A program made the position numbers and the translations under genes. From Sweltsa coloradensis (Eukaryota > Arthropoda > Insecta > Plecoptera > Chloroperlidae), in NCBI GenBank assembly GCA_024449915.1, contig JAMZAV010001732.1, positions 62,001 to 126,000 of the forward strand: 64,000 nucleotides of DNA. The letters are read 5' to 3'. Numbering within the stretch: position 1 is the first letter of the stretch; each line of letters opens with the position of its first letter. The notes beneath the pieces were generated by a model. It saw nothing but the letters and a program-made list of their open reading frames with translations, was not told the origin of the DNA and did not search any database. Below, in pieces: positions 11,357 through 21,709 of this stretch.

Positions 11357-12485
11357 AAATAGGCATTTTACTTTTTTTTATTGCATGAGCTCATACAACC
11401 TTCTTATGAGGCTTGCTTGTGTACGCTTGCGTCTATTGTGCAGTACCTTCGTACTTTGCGATTACATGAAGGTAAATTAACATTTTCTTGGTCTGTTTTC
11501 ACTCTCAGACAGATAACTAAATACCTTTTTCTCGTGCATGGCCCTTTTAACCGTTAAGTCACACATTGTTTCGGCGGGTCCTCAAAGTCCATTTAAAAAA
11601 TTGCTATTTTTGTTCTATATTTGAACAATTGCTTGCGACCAAACGGGGACAAAATTGAAAAAAAAATAAACAGACTATGTTCGAGGATTGGTATAACCTT
11701 TCTGAGGATGCACAAAATAAATTGTCTTGATGAAGGCGTAGTTTGAAAAGTACGAACGCACTTTATCGGCTTGAATCGTAGCGTTCCAATGTTAATTTCA
11801 TTGAGATTTCTTACTTCGTCCAGTCTTACACAATGCCATTAACCCTTTCAGTACTTTATTTTTTCCGTACTAATAGGTAATTTTAAGCTAATAATTCGAG
11901 TTCAGCATTTTTTTCAAAAGATTTTTAGTATTTTTTTAAATATTATTTTCCGTAATGTTTAAAGAATTTCGGGAAATTTTGGTTTTTGAATAAAAAGATA
12001 TAAATTATAAGTGTATTCCTAAAACTACATTTTTTCTGATTTTGTTTTGCATATTTTATTTTGTTTAACTCAAATACTAGAGATTTTTTAAATTTCCGGG
12101 GCAAACCAAAATTGTCCCCTTTCTAGCTGTTTTTAGCAGATATGTATTTTAAATCTTCTAAAGAAAGGTACCATAGTAATAATGTACTATAACTGACCTG
12201 ATGAAAATATAACTTTTTTATTGATCCCCCCCAAAAAATCGGGGTGTAACTGAAAACCTGATTGTTTACCCGCAATTAAATTACAAAGTTGATGTACACA
12301 ATTGAGACCACGGAGACTGAAAGGGTTAAGTCTACGGGTGAACATTCCTACAGAGACCTAGTTATGTTTTCTTGTACCTATTGTTTGTACTTGATGGTTG
12401 GACGGACCTAACCGCGCAGCATGTAATATTATGGCGTCGCCTCATTACTGTCTGTACAATACAACTGTAACCCGCAATCAGGCGG
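11357..12485. other. Intergenic, no gene seen
   Basis: AT-rich with no recognisable frame, splice pair or repeat. Confidence 0.35.
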
Positions 12486-13210
12486 AAAACCTTTCCTCTT
12501 TACAGAATTAATCAAAATCATCTTCTCAACCAACTTCAAAGCAAAATTGTTATGAGACGTTTAAATTAACTTCTACAAAATAGAGACAACTTCTTTTCTG
12601 TATGCATTTACTTCAACTCTCTTCGCTTAATTTCGAAACAACAAATTCGAAAAAGTGAATTTTAAACTAACTGGAACAGAATAATTAATTAAATTCATCT
12701 TTTCGACCAAGTTCAAAACAAAATTATGAGACGTTAAATTGACCAATAAAACGAGGATAAAATCTCCACAATTTGTATTCTTTCTTTGCCGAATGTATTT
12801 TTGTATTTTATTATTGATAGCACTCTTTTTTTTTAAATGTCAAATTTAAAGTAGCTGGAACAATTAAATTCATCGTTTCGACCAAATTCAAAGTTGAGTT
12901 ATTTATGAGGCGTAAAATTGACCAATAAAACAAAACAACATAATCAAAATTTGTCCGTTTGTATTTTGATTATAAATAAAACTCTTCCCTGAATTCCGTA
13001 AAAAAAAAAATCAAAAATGAATTTAAACAAACTGGAACCATGGAATTAATCTTTTGACCAAGTTCAAAGCAAAACGAGACGTCAAATTGACCAATGAAAA
13101 AAAACGAAATGACTAACATTTTGCCGAATGTATTTTGATTATAAATAAAACTCTTCCCAGAATAATATCGAAAACAAAAAATCATAAAATGTCAAATGTA
13201 AACTAACCGC
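12486..13210. repeat. Tandem repeat, ~175-bp unit, about four copies
   Basis: The phrase TTCGACCAAGTTCAAA (and variants) followed by GAGACG and AATTGACCAATAAAAC recurs at about 12.5, 12.69, 12.88 and 13.05 kb, with AACTAACTGGAAC-type joins. Units are diverged and gapped, so this is an old satellite-like array. Confidence 0.7.
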
Positions 13211-13845
13211 AACTTCACAACATCATAAGCATGACGCGATGATGAGTGTAAACAGCGCGTACATTCAGTCTAATCCCACACAATCTCAGATCCCATGAAA
13301 CCCCCTCTGTTTCCATGACAACGCACATCTGTGCTCCACAAGACGTAGCTACTGCGATGACTCAACTCCGCGGCATTCAAACAACTCGGAGAATGTTGGC
13401 CGGCCGCCATCTTGGCACGCGCAACACTTTCTTGCGCGGCTATCAAGTTCTACAACAATTATTGCGAAACGTTTCAGTTTAAAATATTGCGACGTTTATG
13501 GAGTAACGAGGGGTAATTTATCAGATGTTTCAGAGTAAATGGAAAGGTATTCAGGTCGCTAGTGATAAATGATAGGGCACAAGGCTGGGGTTCGTCTAGT
13601 TAATGATCTCAAGGATTGTAAACAGTTTGCAGTGAACAAGGACTAAACCAATCAACTCTTTCTTCTCAACTCTTATTGAAAGAAATATAAAAATCACCTA
13701 AACCAGGAAAACGCCAAAGTCGTTGCTAGACGAGGGATAGAGCCAGGTGCTTTACGCAGCATTGGACTGGGTTAGATTCATGTTTAAAATTTATGCGAAA
13801 TGGAACTTCTTATAACTCTCAACTAAACATGAAAATATACTTTAT
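13211..13845. other. Possible promoter-like GC-rich patch; otherwise no gene
   Basis: The stretch at 13.30-13.45 kb is richer in GC than its surroundings and contains GGCCGCCATCTTGG, a YY1-type core often near animal promoters. No exon can be tied to it in either direction, so the reading is weak. Confidence 0.2.
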
Positions 13846-14173
13846 TCATGATTCCCGCTAAAGCCAGAAGTTTTTTTACTTCTGATTTGGACGAAAGTCC
13901 ATCAGTTCTTGTCTTAGAAATTTGTAAACGGTGACTTTTGAGCATCCACGCAACGAGGCATAAAATAGATTTAAGTTGTTCTGAATCAGCCTTGTTGATT
14001 CTGGCGTTGATCCGCGGGTGTTCGGAATGTCCATTCCACTGATTGCTATATGTTGATCTTTGGTTGGTTATCGCTCACTCGTCGATTGCGTCGGGGCCTA
14101 CAGGGTTGGCTTGGTCGCTTTGGTTTACTATCTCCCACTGAAAATCAGTTATGTGACTGAGTGGGTTCTAAAC
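13846..14173 (+). repeat. SINE family S, copy 4, head missing
   Basis: Begins at ATGATTCCCGCTAAAGCCAG, i.e. within the B-box end of the tRNA head, and runs through the common body to GACTGAGTGGGTTCTAA. 5' truncation is normal for a retroposon. Confidence 0.8.
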
Positions 14174-14500
14174 AAAGATTTATTTATATAACGTCATTAT
14201 TGAACATCTTTGAAAAATGCATATTATAAACTAATTTTAAAAATACAGCCAGTACAAAGTACGAGGTAAGATTGCAATATTCGGAACACTTATTCGACCT
14301 ACGGTCACCGTAGGCATTCACCGCTCGACATTCAACATGGTGAAAATGTGTTATTTTCAGTCTTTATGAAGTTTGACATGGCATTGAACAACGCACGAGG
14401 ACATTTGAGGACTTTATAAGTTATTTTGTCAATTTTAGTTTTAATTGCTTTTATGCCAACCGAAGGGAAAAAACATAGGAAAGGAGGCAAGTTTGAATTT

Positions 14501-14666
14501 GACCACCGATCAATCAAGCAGGACACGATTCCACCCGCACAAAGCGCCAGAATCAACAAGACTGATTCTGAACAACCTTAAGAATTTATTATGTGTCTCG
14601 TTGCTAGGACGACTCCAAACTCATTGTTTACACATTCCTAAGCCAAGAACAGATGGACTTAAGAGG
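14501..14666 (-). repeat. SINE family S, copy 5, fragment
   Basis: Minus-strand middle segment only (ACCGATCAATCAAGCAGGAC through GATGGACTTAAG). Both head and tail are missing. It abuts a foldback-family F arm, the same pairing of elements as at 9.0 kb. Confidence 0.7.
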
Positions 14667-14669
14667 GGG

Positions 14670-14865
14670 CGCTGAGCTTGGCCCAACTCAAATGCGCGCA
14701 CTCAGGTGTTGATGATTACTGCTGAACGGTTGGCAATATTACCAAATTTTGCATGAATGTTATTGTTATTGAAGAACTTTTATACTGATATTTACACTTG
14801 GTTGCAAAAATAAAAAACATAAAGATCCATTGCGTGACATAAGTCCAAAACGTGAAAAAAGTTTG
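14670..14865 (-). repeat. Foldback family F, single arm
   Basis: Corresponds to the right arm beginning CCAACTCAAATGCGCGCACT and running to GACATAAGTCCAAAACGTGA. Confidence 0.6.
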
Positions 14866-15005
14866 AGAGGCTGAACGTCCTTACCTTACCTGGCAGCTTC
14901 CAGACAATTTAGCACAAAATATCGCTCACAGAACAAGGTCTGATTGCTAAACGACTAAAGCCGCCTCAAGAAACCACTGAATTGTAAAGAAAAGCTACAT
15001 CTTTG

Positions 15006-15990
15006 GTAACATGCCCAGGCGCGTCGGAACGTTTTGAAAGTTGGGGGGGGGGGGGGGGGAATCCATTAGTAGATTTTGTAGGGTACAGCCGGGGTCCGGG
15101 GCAAAAACCCCAGCCACCGGAGGCCCTTTTCGCCGAAGGCGAAAAAAAATTCACTATACTACAGTTATTTCGTCATGTTTTAACTGCACTCGGACTCTGT
15201 AAACGATGTTTTACAGCAACAAAGTGCGATCTAAAAACTAAAAAAATTAACGTGAAGTGGCTCATTTAAATAAATTACAACATACTTTTTTCTGTAATGA
15301 CGAAGCATACAGGCAAACATATTTTTGTTTTACCCTCTTCTTTAAAATAAATACTATCTGCAGGCTGTTTAGTACGTTCATATTTAAAATTACGATGTCA
15401 ATTTAATCTTTAACACCATTAAACACGAAACACTACACACACACTTTACACTTTACACTACACTACTTACACTCTAAGAGGAATAATCTTCCCACTTGCC
15501 ACTTCACTAAAATCAGAGTCACTACATTACTCCAAAGATGACTGAACAACGATGCCAATGCCAATATGCCAATAATTCTAGAAAATCATTCAAAGGGATG
15601 TTTGGATTAGACGTGAGTCTGAGTCACGTGTCCACTCTCACTGAAGTGAGTGACCGGCACACAATACAAGACGGGTGGCTGGTTATAAAGATAGTCGGGT
15701 AGACGGTTCAGTATTATTAGTAGTTTTAGGGCGCTTCAACGGCAAAATTTATTCGCTAGACGGTTCAGGCATGGGGTACGTTAGCCACGTTAGCCAACCT
15801 AACATTCCTGCTATTGTTAAGTTGTTTCTTCCTGGAAATGAATTGTTGACAGGATCATCCGACGTTGCTTTCCCAAAAAGTACAGTAGAAATCTTGATTT
15901 TTCAACTCTAAAATTTGCCCCCCTATGCCCCCATAGCATGAAAGTTAGGGGGGCAATGCCCCCCTTGCCCCCCCCTGTTCCGACGCCACT
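15006..15990. repeat. G/C-run bounded region
   Basis: A run of about 18 G at ~15042-15060 and C-rich runs at ~15918-15977 bracket this block. GCGTCGGAAC at ~15020 and its inverse GTTCCGACGCC at ~15978 suggest the ends of one inverted-repeat element, but the interior shows no gene and no clear target duplication. Confidence 0.3.
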
Positions 15991-16769
15991 GAACATGCCA
16001 TTCAATTGAATCTGCCTTTGAATCTGTTTTTACACGGAATTTTACAAAAGTTCATTTTCGGCCATATTTTATTTATGTTGCAAGGAATTTTTTTTATAAA
16101 TAAATTGTTTATAATTCAAGCATAGATCTGGTCTTAAAATAGTCTTATTACCTTGAATCTTTCGTCAGTTAGACCTTTTTTACTAGAGTATCATATTGTC
16201 CTGAACATAAGCCTACCCTTTTTTTCATTATTTTAAGTCTCAAAGCTAATATTTGCATATGTTTATTAATATTTTTAATATTTCAACTAGAAAAGTTAGG
16301 GGGTCGGCTTGTATTCAGGTTCGGCCTATATCCGGTTCAATACGGTATGTTTTTTGTCAAATTAACATGGGCAATATAGGGCGAACGTTCACCGTGAAGT
16401 GCCTTCTTAATAGCACAGTAGAGACAATCAGGTGGACACGCAGACTAACACGATTTACTTTATATTTGTCAATGGAGAGATTAAATGTGACATCATTGAG
16501 AGTCGCGTCTACTCCTCGCTTTTCACTTGCAGCCTCTCAGTGGAACGGACGCTAAGACAATACGAGTATTCGCTGTCAAAAGAAGCAACTTGAAAACGAT
16601 TAAACGCTTGTTACGTCTGGAATTCTCCACTTAATTCACTTTAGATGTGTTGCCAAATCTTATAATAGGCGTTTAAAAGCTGCGACATTTAAAATTCTGT
16701 CTCTAGCGGTTACATGGACAGTATCTTACTACGCACAGTGGATAAGAGAATGCAGAAGGTTGGTTGGTT

Positions 16770-16880
16770 GGTCGGCTAGGCTCGGCTTGGCTTGGCTCGG
16801 CTAGGTTCGGCTAGGCTCGGCTAGGCTCGGCTTGGCTCGGCTAGGCTCAGCTAGGCTCGGCTAGGCTCGGCTAGTCTCGC
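16770..16880 (+). repeat. 10-bp minisatellite
   Basis: About ten copies of a GGCTCGGCTA-type unit with T/A variation. A sparser inverse-like run (GAGCCGAGCAG) lies near 17005-17040. Confidence 0.85.
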
Positions 16881-17217
16881 AGCCACACGATACTAAGAAG
16901 AAGACAGATCACAAGTGACAGCCTGTCAGACAAGAGTGCGACGATCATCAACTGTGTCGCTACATCTGGCAGGAGTTGAAGGTTCTGTTTGACATATCCT
17001 TAGAGCAGAGCCGAGCAGAACCGAGCCTAGCCGAGCACAGTGTGAGATGAAGCTGACTAATCGCCACCATTTCGTCGCTAGGAACACACATAAAATATAA
17101 ACCTGCCACGTTAGACTTACGCGGCTTCCGTGACTGGGACCTCGCGTTGACTAATTAGGGGTAATTAACTGTTTGGATAGGTATTAGGAAATAGTTGGAA
17201 TGGTGTTGAATAAATTA

Positions 17218-17218
<1 letters not shown>

Positions 17219-17277
<59 letters not shown>

Positions 17278-17345
17278 AGAGAGAGAGAGGGAGAGAGAGA
17301 GATTGATTGATTGATTGATTGATAGATTGGTTGATTGATTGTAGT
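17219..17345 (+). repeat. (GA)n and (GATT)n microsatellites
   Basis: GA dinucleotides from ~17220 to ~17303, then GATT repeats to ~17341. The GATT part is followed by GTAGTCTTTATTGATGG, the reverse of a poly-A-signal-like LINE 3' end, so it may be the tail of a minus-strand LINE remnant. Confidence 0.85.
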
Positions 17346-17700
17346 CTTTATTGATGGCGGGATTAAGGCCTGTTAAGCCTTCTCTTCCATCCAACCACTT
17401 CCGAATTACAACACATCATTACATTACAAAATTACAGAATATATTGAAATATATTAAAATACTATGATAATCACACAAGTTAAATGTGCAACTTAAGATT
17501 TAACTTAAACAAACTAAATTATATAAAAATACTTTAAGAGTGACATAATTATTGCAAAATTAAAATTTTCTAGGTTTATGGTTATGTAATGCAAATTATG
17601 GATTTAAATCTAGTTATGTAATAATTTTTTTTAAATCATTCATGATTCATGATGTAAAGGGGGAAAGGGGAAAAGGGTTTACGAGTAAAAGTTTGTAATA
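17342..17700 (-). mobile_element. Probable LINE 3' end remnant
   Basis: On the minus strand the sequence runs into CCATCAATAAAGACTACAATC followed by CAAT-type repeats, a usual layout for CR1/RTE-like LINE tails. No coding sequence remains. Confidence 0.35.
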
Positions 17701-17711
17701 AATACATAAAT

Positions 17712-18072
17712 TCGTATTTAGAGTCTACCCAATGTCATATACCTAAATCTCAGTGGGGCACATTAAATTTAAAGCAGACCAAGTCAACCCTGTAGGCGCC
17801 GACACCATCGAAGAGCGAACAATGACCAACTAGAGACCGGCATATAAGTAGGAAACACCGATCAATCAAGCTGGACACGATTACACCTGTAGACAAAAAT
17901 TTATTATGTGCCTCTTTACTAGGACGAAAGTCACCGTTCACATATTCCTAAGCCAAGAACTGATGGACTTTAGTCCAAATCAGAAGTAAAAATACTTCTG
18001 ACTATAGCTGGAATCGAACCATGGACCTTCTGCATTGGAAGCAGAGACGCTAACCACAAGACCAACGAGGTA
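17712..18072 (-). repeat. SINE family S, copy 6
   Basis: Near full-length minus-strand copy, tRNA-like head at ~18000-18072 and tail at 17712. The body has a gap where other copies carry the ATCCGCGGGTG segment. Confidence 0.8.
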
Positions 18073-18516
18073 CAGATGAGAAATCACTTATATGAGTTAT
18101 GATAAGTTATGAGATAACTATAGAATGTGGACATTTAGATGCATAACTTTTTAACCCGTCTGTCCATCCGTGATCGTGTCACGTTTCGCGATGAAAACCA
18201 AACTTTACGTTCGATCTGTTTTTGTCGTGAGACGAGACATATTCACGGACTGACGGAGATAAAAGTGATGGTTATGGAGGTGTATTTGGCTTCCAAATAT
18301 CATAGTTTGGTTTGCAACCAAGGAACTTGTAAATGGACACGATTCAGACATTTTGGTTTATTTGGAAAAAGGGCGCGAAAACGGTTAAGGCAAAATGCGC
18401 AATTCTAGCCTAGGGGATATGGGTGCAATGAGCATGATAGTCAGAACTAGCCACGGGTAGGGGGGAGTTCTCACGTCGTGGTCGACATCGTCTTTGTCAG
18501 TGTTCGTGTTATCATT

Positions 18517-18554
<38 letters not shown>

Positions 18555-20165
18555 GGAAATCGTCAAAGGGAGGGAGAGGTCAACGACGACGATTGCCAGG
18601 GCTCGCCTCTAGTTTTAGGAAGTAATATTCTGCACTTATTACTGTTTTATGTTTGCAAAATGGACTTTATATCTCTTTTCTCGCCTTTAACGATTAGCAC
18701 AGCCATGCAGACACGTTTTAGCGTCCCGAGCGGTGAGATTGTTGTGACAGACAGCCGTCTAGCAGGCGGTGCGAGAGAAGGCGCCAAGAATGAAGAATGT
18801 CGAAACAAAAGAGCGGCGCGGTGTCTGAGCGCATGGCGGCGATCAGACGAACTAACGGAACGTATCTGGACCAACTCACTCCTGTGGAATGTTAATTGTT
18901 TGTTTAATGTAGGAAATATGTTCAAGTCTGAGAACTAATGGGGCAGAAAACATCTGCTTTCAATCAGTAGACACCTTTGATTTCACAAGATGTTTCGTAA
19001 TAGTCGACCGAAGAATATACAAAGTGTTGGGCTCGTTATTAAGGAAAATCTCGCGTTATACGAAAGTTTCAGATGACGTCACACACACTGTCATGGCCGA
19101 CTGGTGGGCAAAGATTACATTGAAGTCGTACACATTTCTTAAATACGTGATTTCTTATTATATTATCCCCTATCGTACCATGCTAAAATTACATTTGTTG
19201 TCCACCAGTCGCCTAAAGTTAGCAGATACTGCGCCGCCAGAGCCTTCCTGAAACTCTGGAATTGGTACAGCTTTATTTTAAATGATTTTTCACTAACGCA
19301 TTAATGAAATTTGTTTTATTTTCCTTCATTATTTGTTTGGGTGTATTTAAACAAAGGTTTTCGTTAATCATAAAGTTAAATTTCTTCAGGTTAGTGTAAT
19401 TTTGCAAACAATTGTCAGCCTAGCCTGTTTGTACCAGGTGTTGAGTTAACGAGTGCGAATGCTAAATAAACATGACAAGTATTAAAATCTATTAACTATG
19501 TCAAAAATAAGTATCATCAGTAATTAGATTATAGATCAAGTCAATAAAAATTCAATTATTTACAACAACCCATAGATTTTAGGAAAGTCAATGGGAGTGC
19601 TTTAAGTTTTCATGGACACACGCACCGGCAGAGCAAGACTGATGGGGAACCCACACAGTCCAGGAGGTCTATTTACTAAATTTAAAGACAACTCATCGAT
19701 CAACAGCGGTAAATTTTAAAATAGAAACCCTCGTAAGAAGCGCCAAAAGTATAACTTTTTGCGTGTCATTTTAAGCAATTATTGTTAGCCCTGAGAGTCT
19801 CTTTAGTGTGTTATTAATATTGATTGTTAAGTTTTAGAATGATTTATCTATTAAAAGAGCTGACACAATTTAATCAACATACTTTCGTTTGAATAGGCCT
19901 TGGACTCTGCTTTGGGCGCATAATGTAATAGGTACACACAAATAACAGCAGGGTCACCATAATGTTGAAGATAAAAAAGAATGTACATGTGAGCCCCACA
20001 TTGAGTGCCAAATATCAAGGATCTTTTATTTTTAAGATCTGTACCCAAACAAAGTTATGTCACTCGACATTGAAACAAGCCCATTGTTTATTTAAAACAA
20101 TATGTTGAAAAGATTCAAATAATGTTAAGTGACAAGTTATACTAAAACGCTTCAAGTGCATCATC
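18073..20165. other. Intergenic, no gene seen
   Basis: Contains a (GTC)n microsatellite at ~18519-18554. Overlapping sense and antisense frames at 18.65-18.94 kb show no domain, and neither has a convincing start or splice context. Confidence 0.35.
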
Positions 20166-20169
20166 TACG

Positions 20170-20459
20170 TTACGTATGCGCCAATAAGTCCTGCAGAGAA
20201 ACGCAAGCCCCCTCATAATTCCACCAGGATTTGATATCTGAATAAGCCTTTCTTGGTTCTAGCGGATCATGAAGCTTTTCACACATTTCACCCCACAACC
20301 AGCCCCCGTTCTGTGTATAGAATCTCTTCCACCAGAAATACCTCCTGCATTCCTCCGGTTTCTCGTCCAGATAATACAGATACCTTGCCAGCGCTCTCGG
20401 ACCTGAAAAGTCCTTGACGTTGATGTAGGACAACGGGGGCGCATACAAGCTGTAGTTGG
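20170..20459 (-). CDS. GT10 fucosyltransferase, C-terminal exon (partial)
   Basis: About 96 residues in one frame ending in a stop at 20170. The frame reads TNYSLYAPPLSYINVKDF, then a segment with ALARYLYYLDEKPEE, YFWWKRFY, CEKLHDPLEPRKAYSDI and WW. This order (YAPP-SYI-V-DF, YL-YLD, YF-WK, LC/MCEKLHD) is the C-terminal end of alpha-1,3-fucosyltransferases, type II Golgi membrane enzymes that add fucose from GDP-fucose to glycans. An AG lies directly before the frame at ~20460, as expected for a terminal exon, although the pyrimidine tract is poor. The donor-binding core and membrane anchor are not visible; earlier exons would lie at higher coordinates, where a Helentron-like element and then the Ig-protease promoter sit, so this may be a stranded fragment. 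Confidence 0.75.
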
Positions 20460-20567
20460 TCTATACCCTAAATTACTGACATGCATAGTTTATTTTACAA
20501 GGTCTATGGCTGTGTTGCTATATTCTATTTTTGAATCTGAAGCGGGAATCTAACAGGTGTGCTATTG

Positions 20568-21140
20568 TTGAGCGAGCGAAGCGAGCGTCTCCACTTGACT
20601 CTTATGGCTCGAATGTCTGTTTTTTTTGTTTTTTTTCTGTTACTGCTTTGATACAGGTCGCACCATTTCTCTGATCGACCTGAAATTTTTTACATATGTA
20701 CATACCACCTAGGCGGGTTGCTGTATAGTTTTTGAACAAAATTTGATCGTTGGTTATAAAAAATTAAAAATTAAATTAAAAATTAAAAAAATTAAAATGT
20801 TCCGATCGTTATGAAATTTTGCAGGGTCAATAAGTACAACATTCTCTCCTATTTTCCAAATTTTCAGCTAAATCGGTCAAGACCTTAAAGACTTATTGGT
20901 AATCATAATTCGAAAAATTAAGTTAAAAATGAAGGAGGCAGTGAAGATACAAAGATACACTTTAGAAGGCATGACGTGAATTAGTACAATGCAAAGATGT
21001 TGGAATAGTATATAGTGTACAATGTCAATATCCAGTTAGGCCTACACTGTGTGGTGGGCCTTATGGGAATGTCGTACTCAGGTCATGTTGCACGTACCGG
21101 TGCTCGCTCAACAACGCGTCCAACTGAGCGTTTTCCTAGT
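20568..21140 (+). mobile_element. Helentron-like element, family C
   Basis: Starts TTGAGCGAGCGAAGCGAGCG and ends GCTCGCTCAACAACGCGTCC, then GCGTTTTCCTAG. The 5' word TTGAGCGAGC is inverted as GCTCGCTCAA just before the terminal hairpin (AACGC/GCGTT), the asymmetric arrangement seen in families A and B but with a different terminal word. It lies between the fucosyltransferase exon and the Ig-protease promoter. Confidence 0.7.
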
Positions 21141-21365
21141 ATAGGAAGCAGGAAGTAGCCACGAGACGAGCCACACCTATCTTCACCATCAATAGAGGGG
21201 TACTTTGTCCCTCTTAGGTGATGGTTTAAAAAAAAACACTTATAAGATATGTGATGTCATGTTAATAACACAACATTTCATATCGGTGTTGTGACCTCTG
21301 GAACAGCTCATATTCTTGTTTGACTCAACACTCTACGCTCCCAATCAGTCTTATCACTGACACAT

Positions 21366-21378
21366 TGACCTCTGACCT
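21366..21378 (+). promoter_or_regulatory. DR1 nuclear-receptor-type element
   Basis: TGACCT-C-TGACCT, a perfect direct repeat of the nuclear-receptor half-site with one-base spacing (HNF4/RXR/COUP-TF class), ~206 bp upstream of the TATA box. Function is inferred from position and sequence only. Confidence 0.4.
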
Positions 21379-21571
21379 GTTCTCCTCACGCCACCCAGGG
21401 CTTTCATCTTGCGACGATTTTTGCATCTGAGTCGACCCGGCGAGTGTGGATTGGCCTAATTAAAACACGCCATAGCTGGACCGTGTGTTGGGTGTTTGCT
21501 ATTGGACGACGGCCATCTTGTTTGTCTCTTGCTTCCAAGTCCACTGACGTGGTGTTGCTCACGGCTAGTTG

Positions 21572-21577
21572 TATATA
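21572..21577 (+). promoter_or_regulatory. TATA box of the Ig-CCP-protease gene
   Basis: TATATA within GTTGTATATAGCG. An initiator-like CCATCATTCTG lies about 30 bp downstream (start site near 21602), giving a ~56-base 5' untranslated region before the ATG at 21658. A YY1-like GGCCATCTTG is present at ~21507. Confidence 0.55.
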
Positions 21578-21657
21578 GCGACGACTGTTATCTCTCCCAT
21601 CATTCTGAGTACAGAGCTTCGTCGTCTCATCTAATATAATATTATCTCTCTATCAAC

Positions 21658-21709
21658 ATGTACAAATTAGTGGTCGCCGTGCTTATAATAGAAGGACTTC
21701 AAATCGTCC
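21658..21709 (+). CDS. Exon 1: signal peptide
   Basis: MYKLVVAVLIIEGLQIV plus one base: a Lys near the N-terminus and a hydrophobic LVVAVLII core. The donor GTAAGT follows at 21710. The split codon is completed by GT of exon 2 to give Arg. The ATG follows the pyrimidine/AT-rich leader and is the first in frame. Confidence 0.75.

Noticed and set aside
16253..16555. 100-residue open frame
   Set aside because: Its composition is not protein-like, with no homology I recognise and no splice sites.
18647..18938. Overlapping sense and antisense frames of 92 codons
   Set aside because: No domain, no splice or promoter context, and both are explained by a GC-richer patch.
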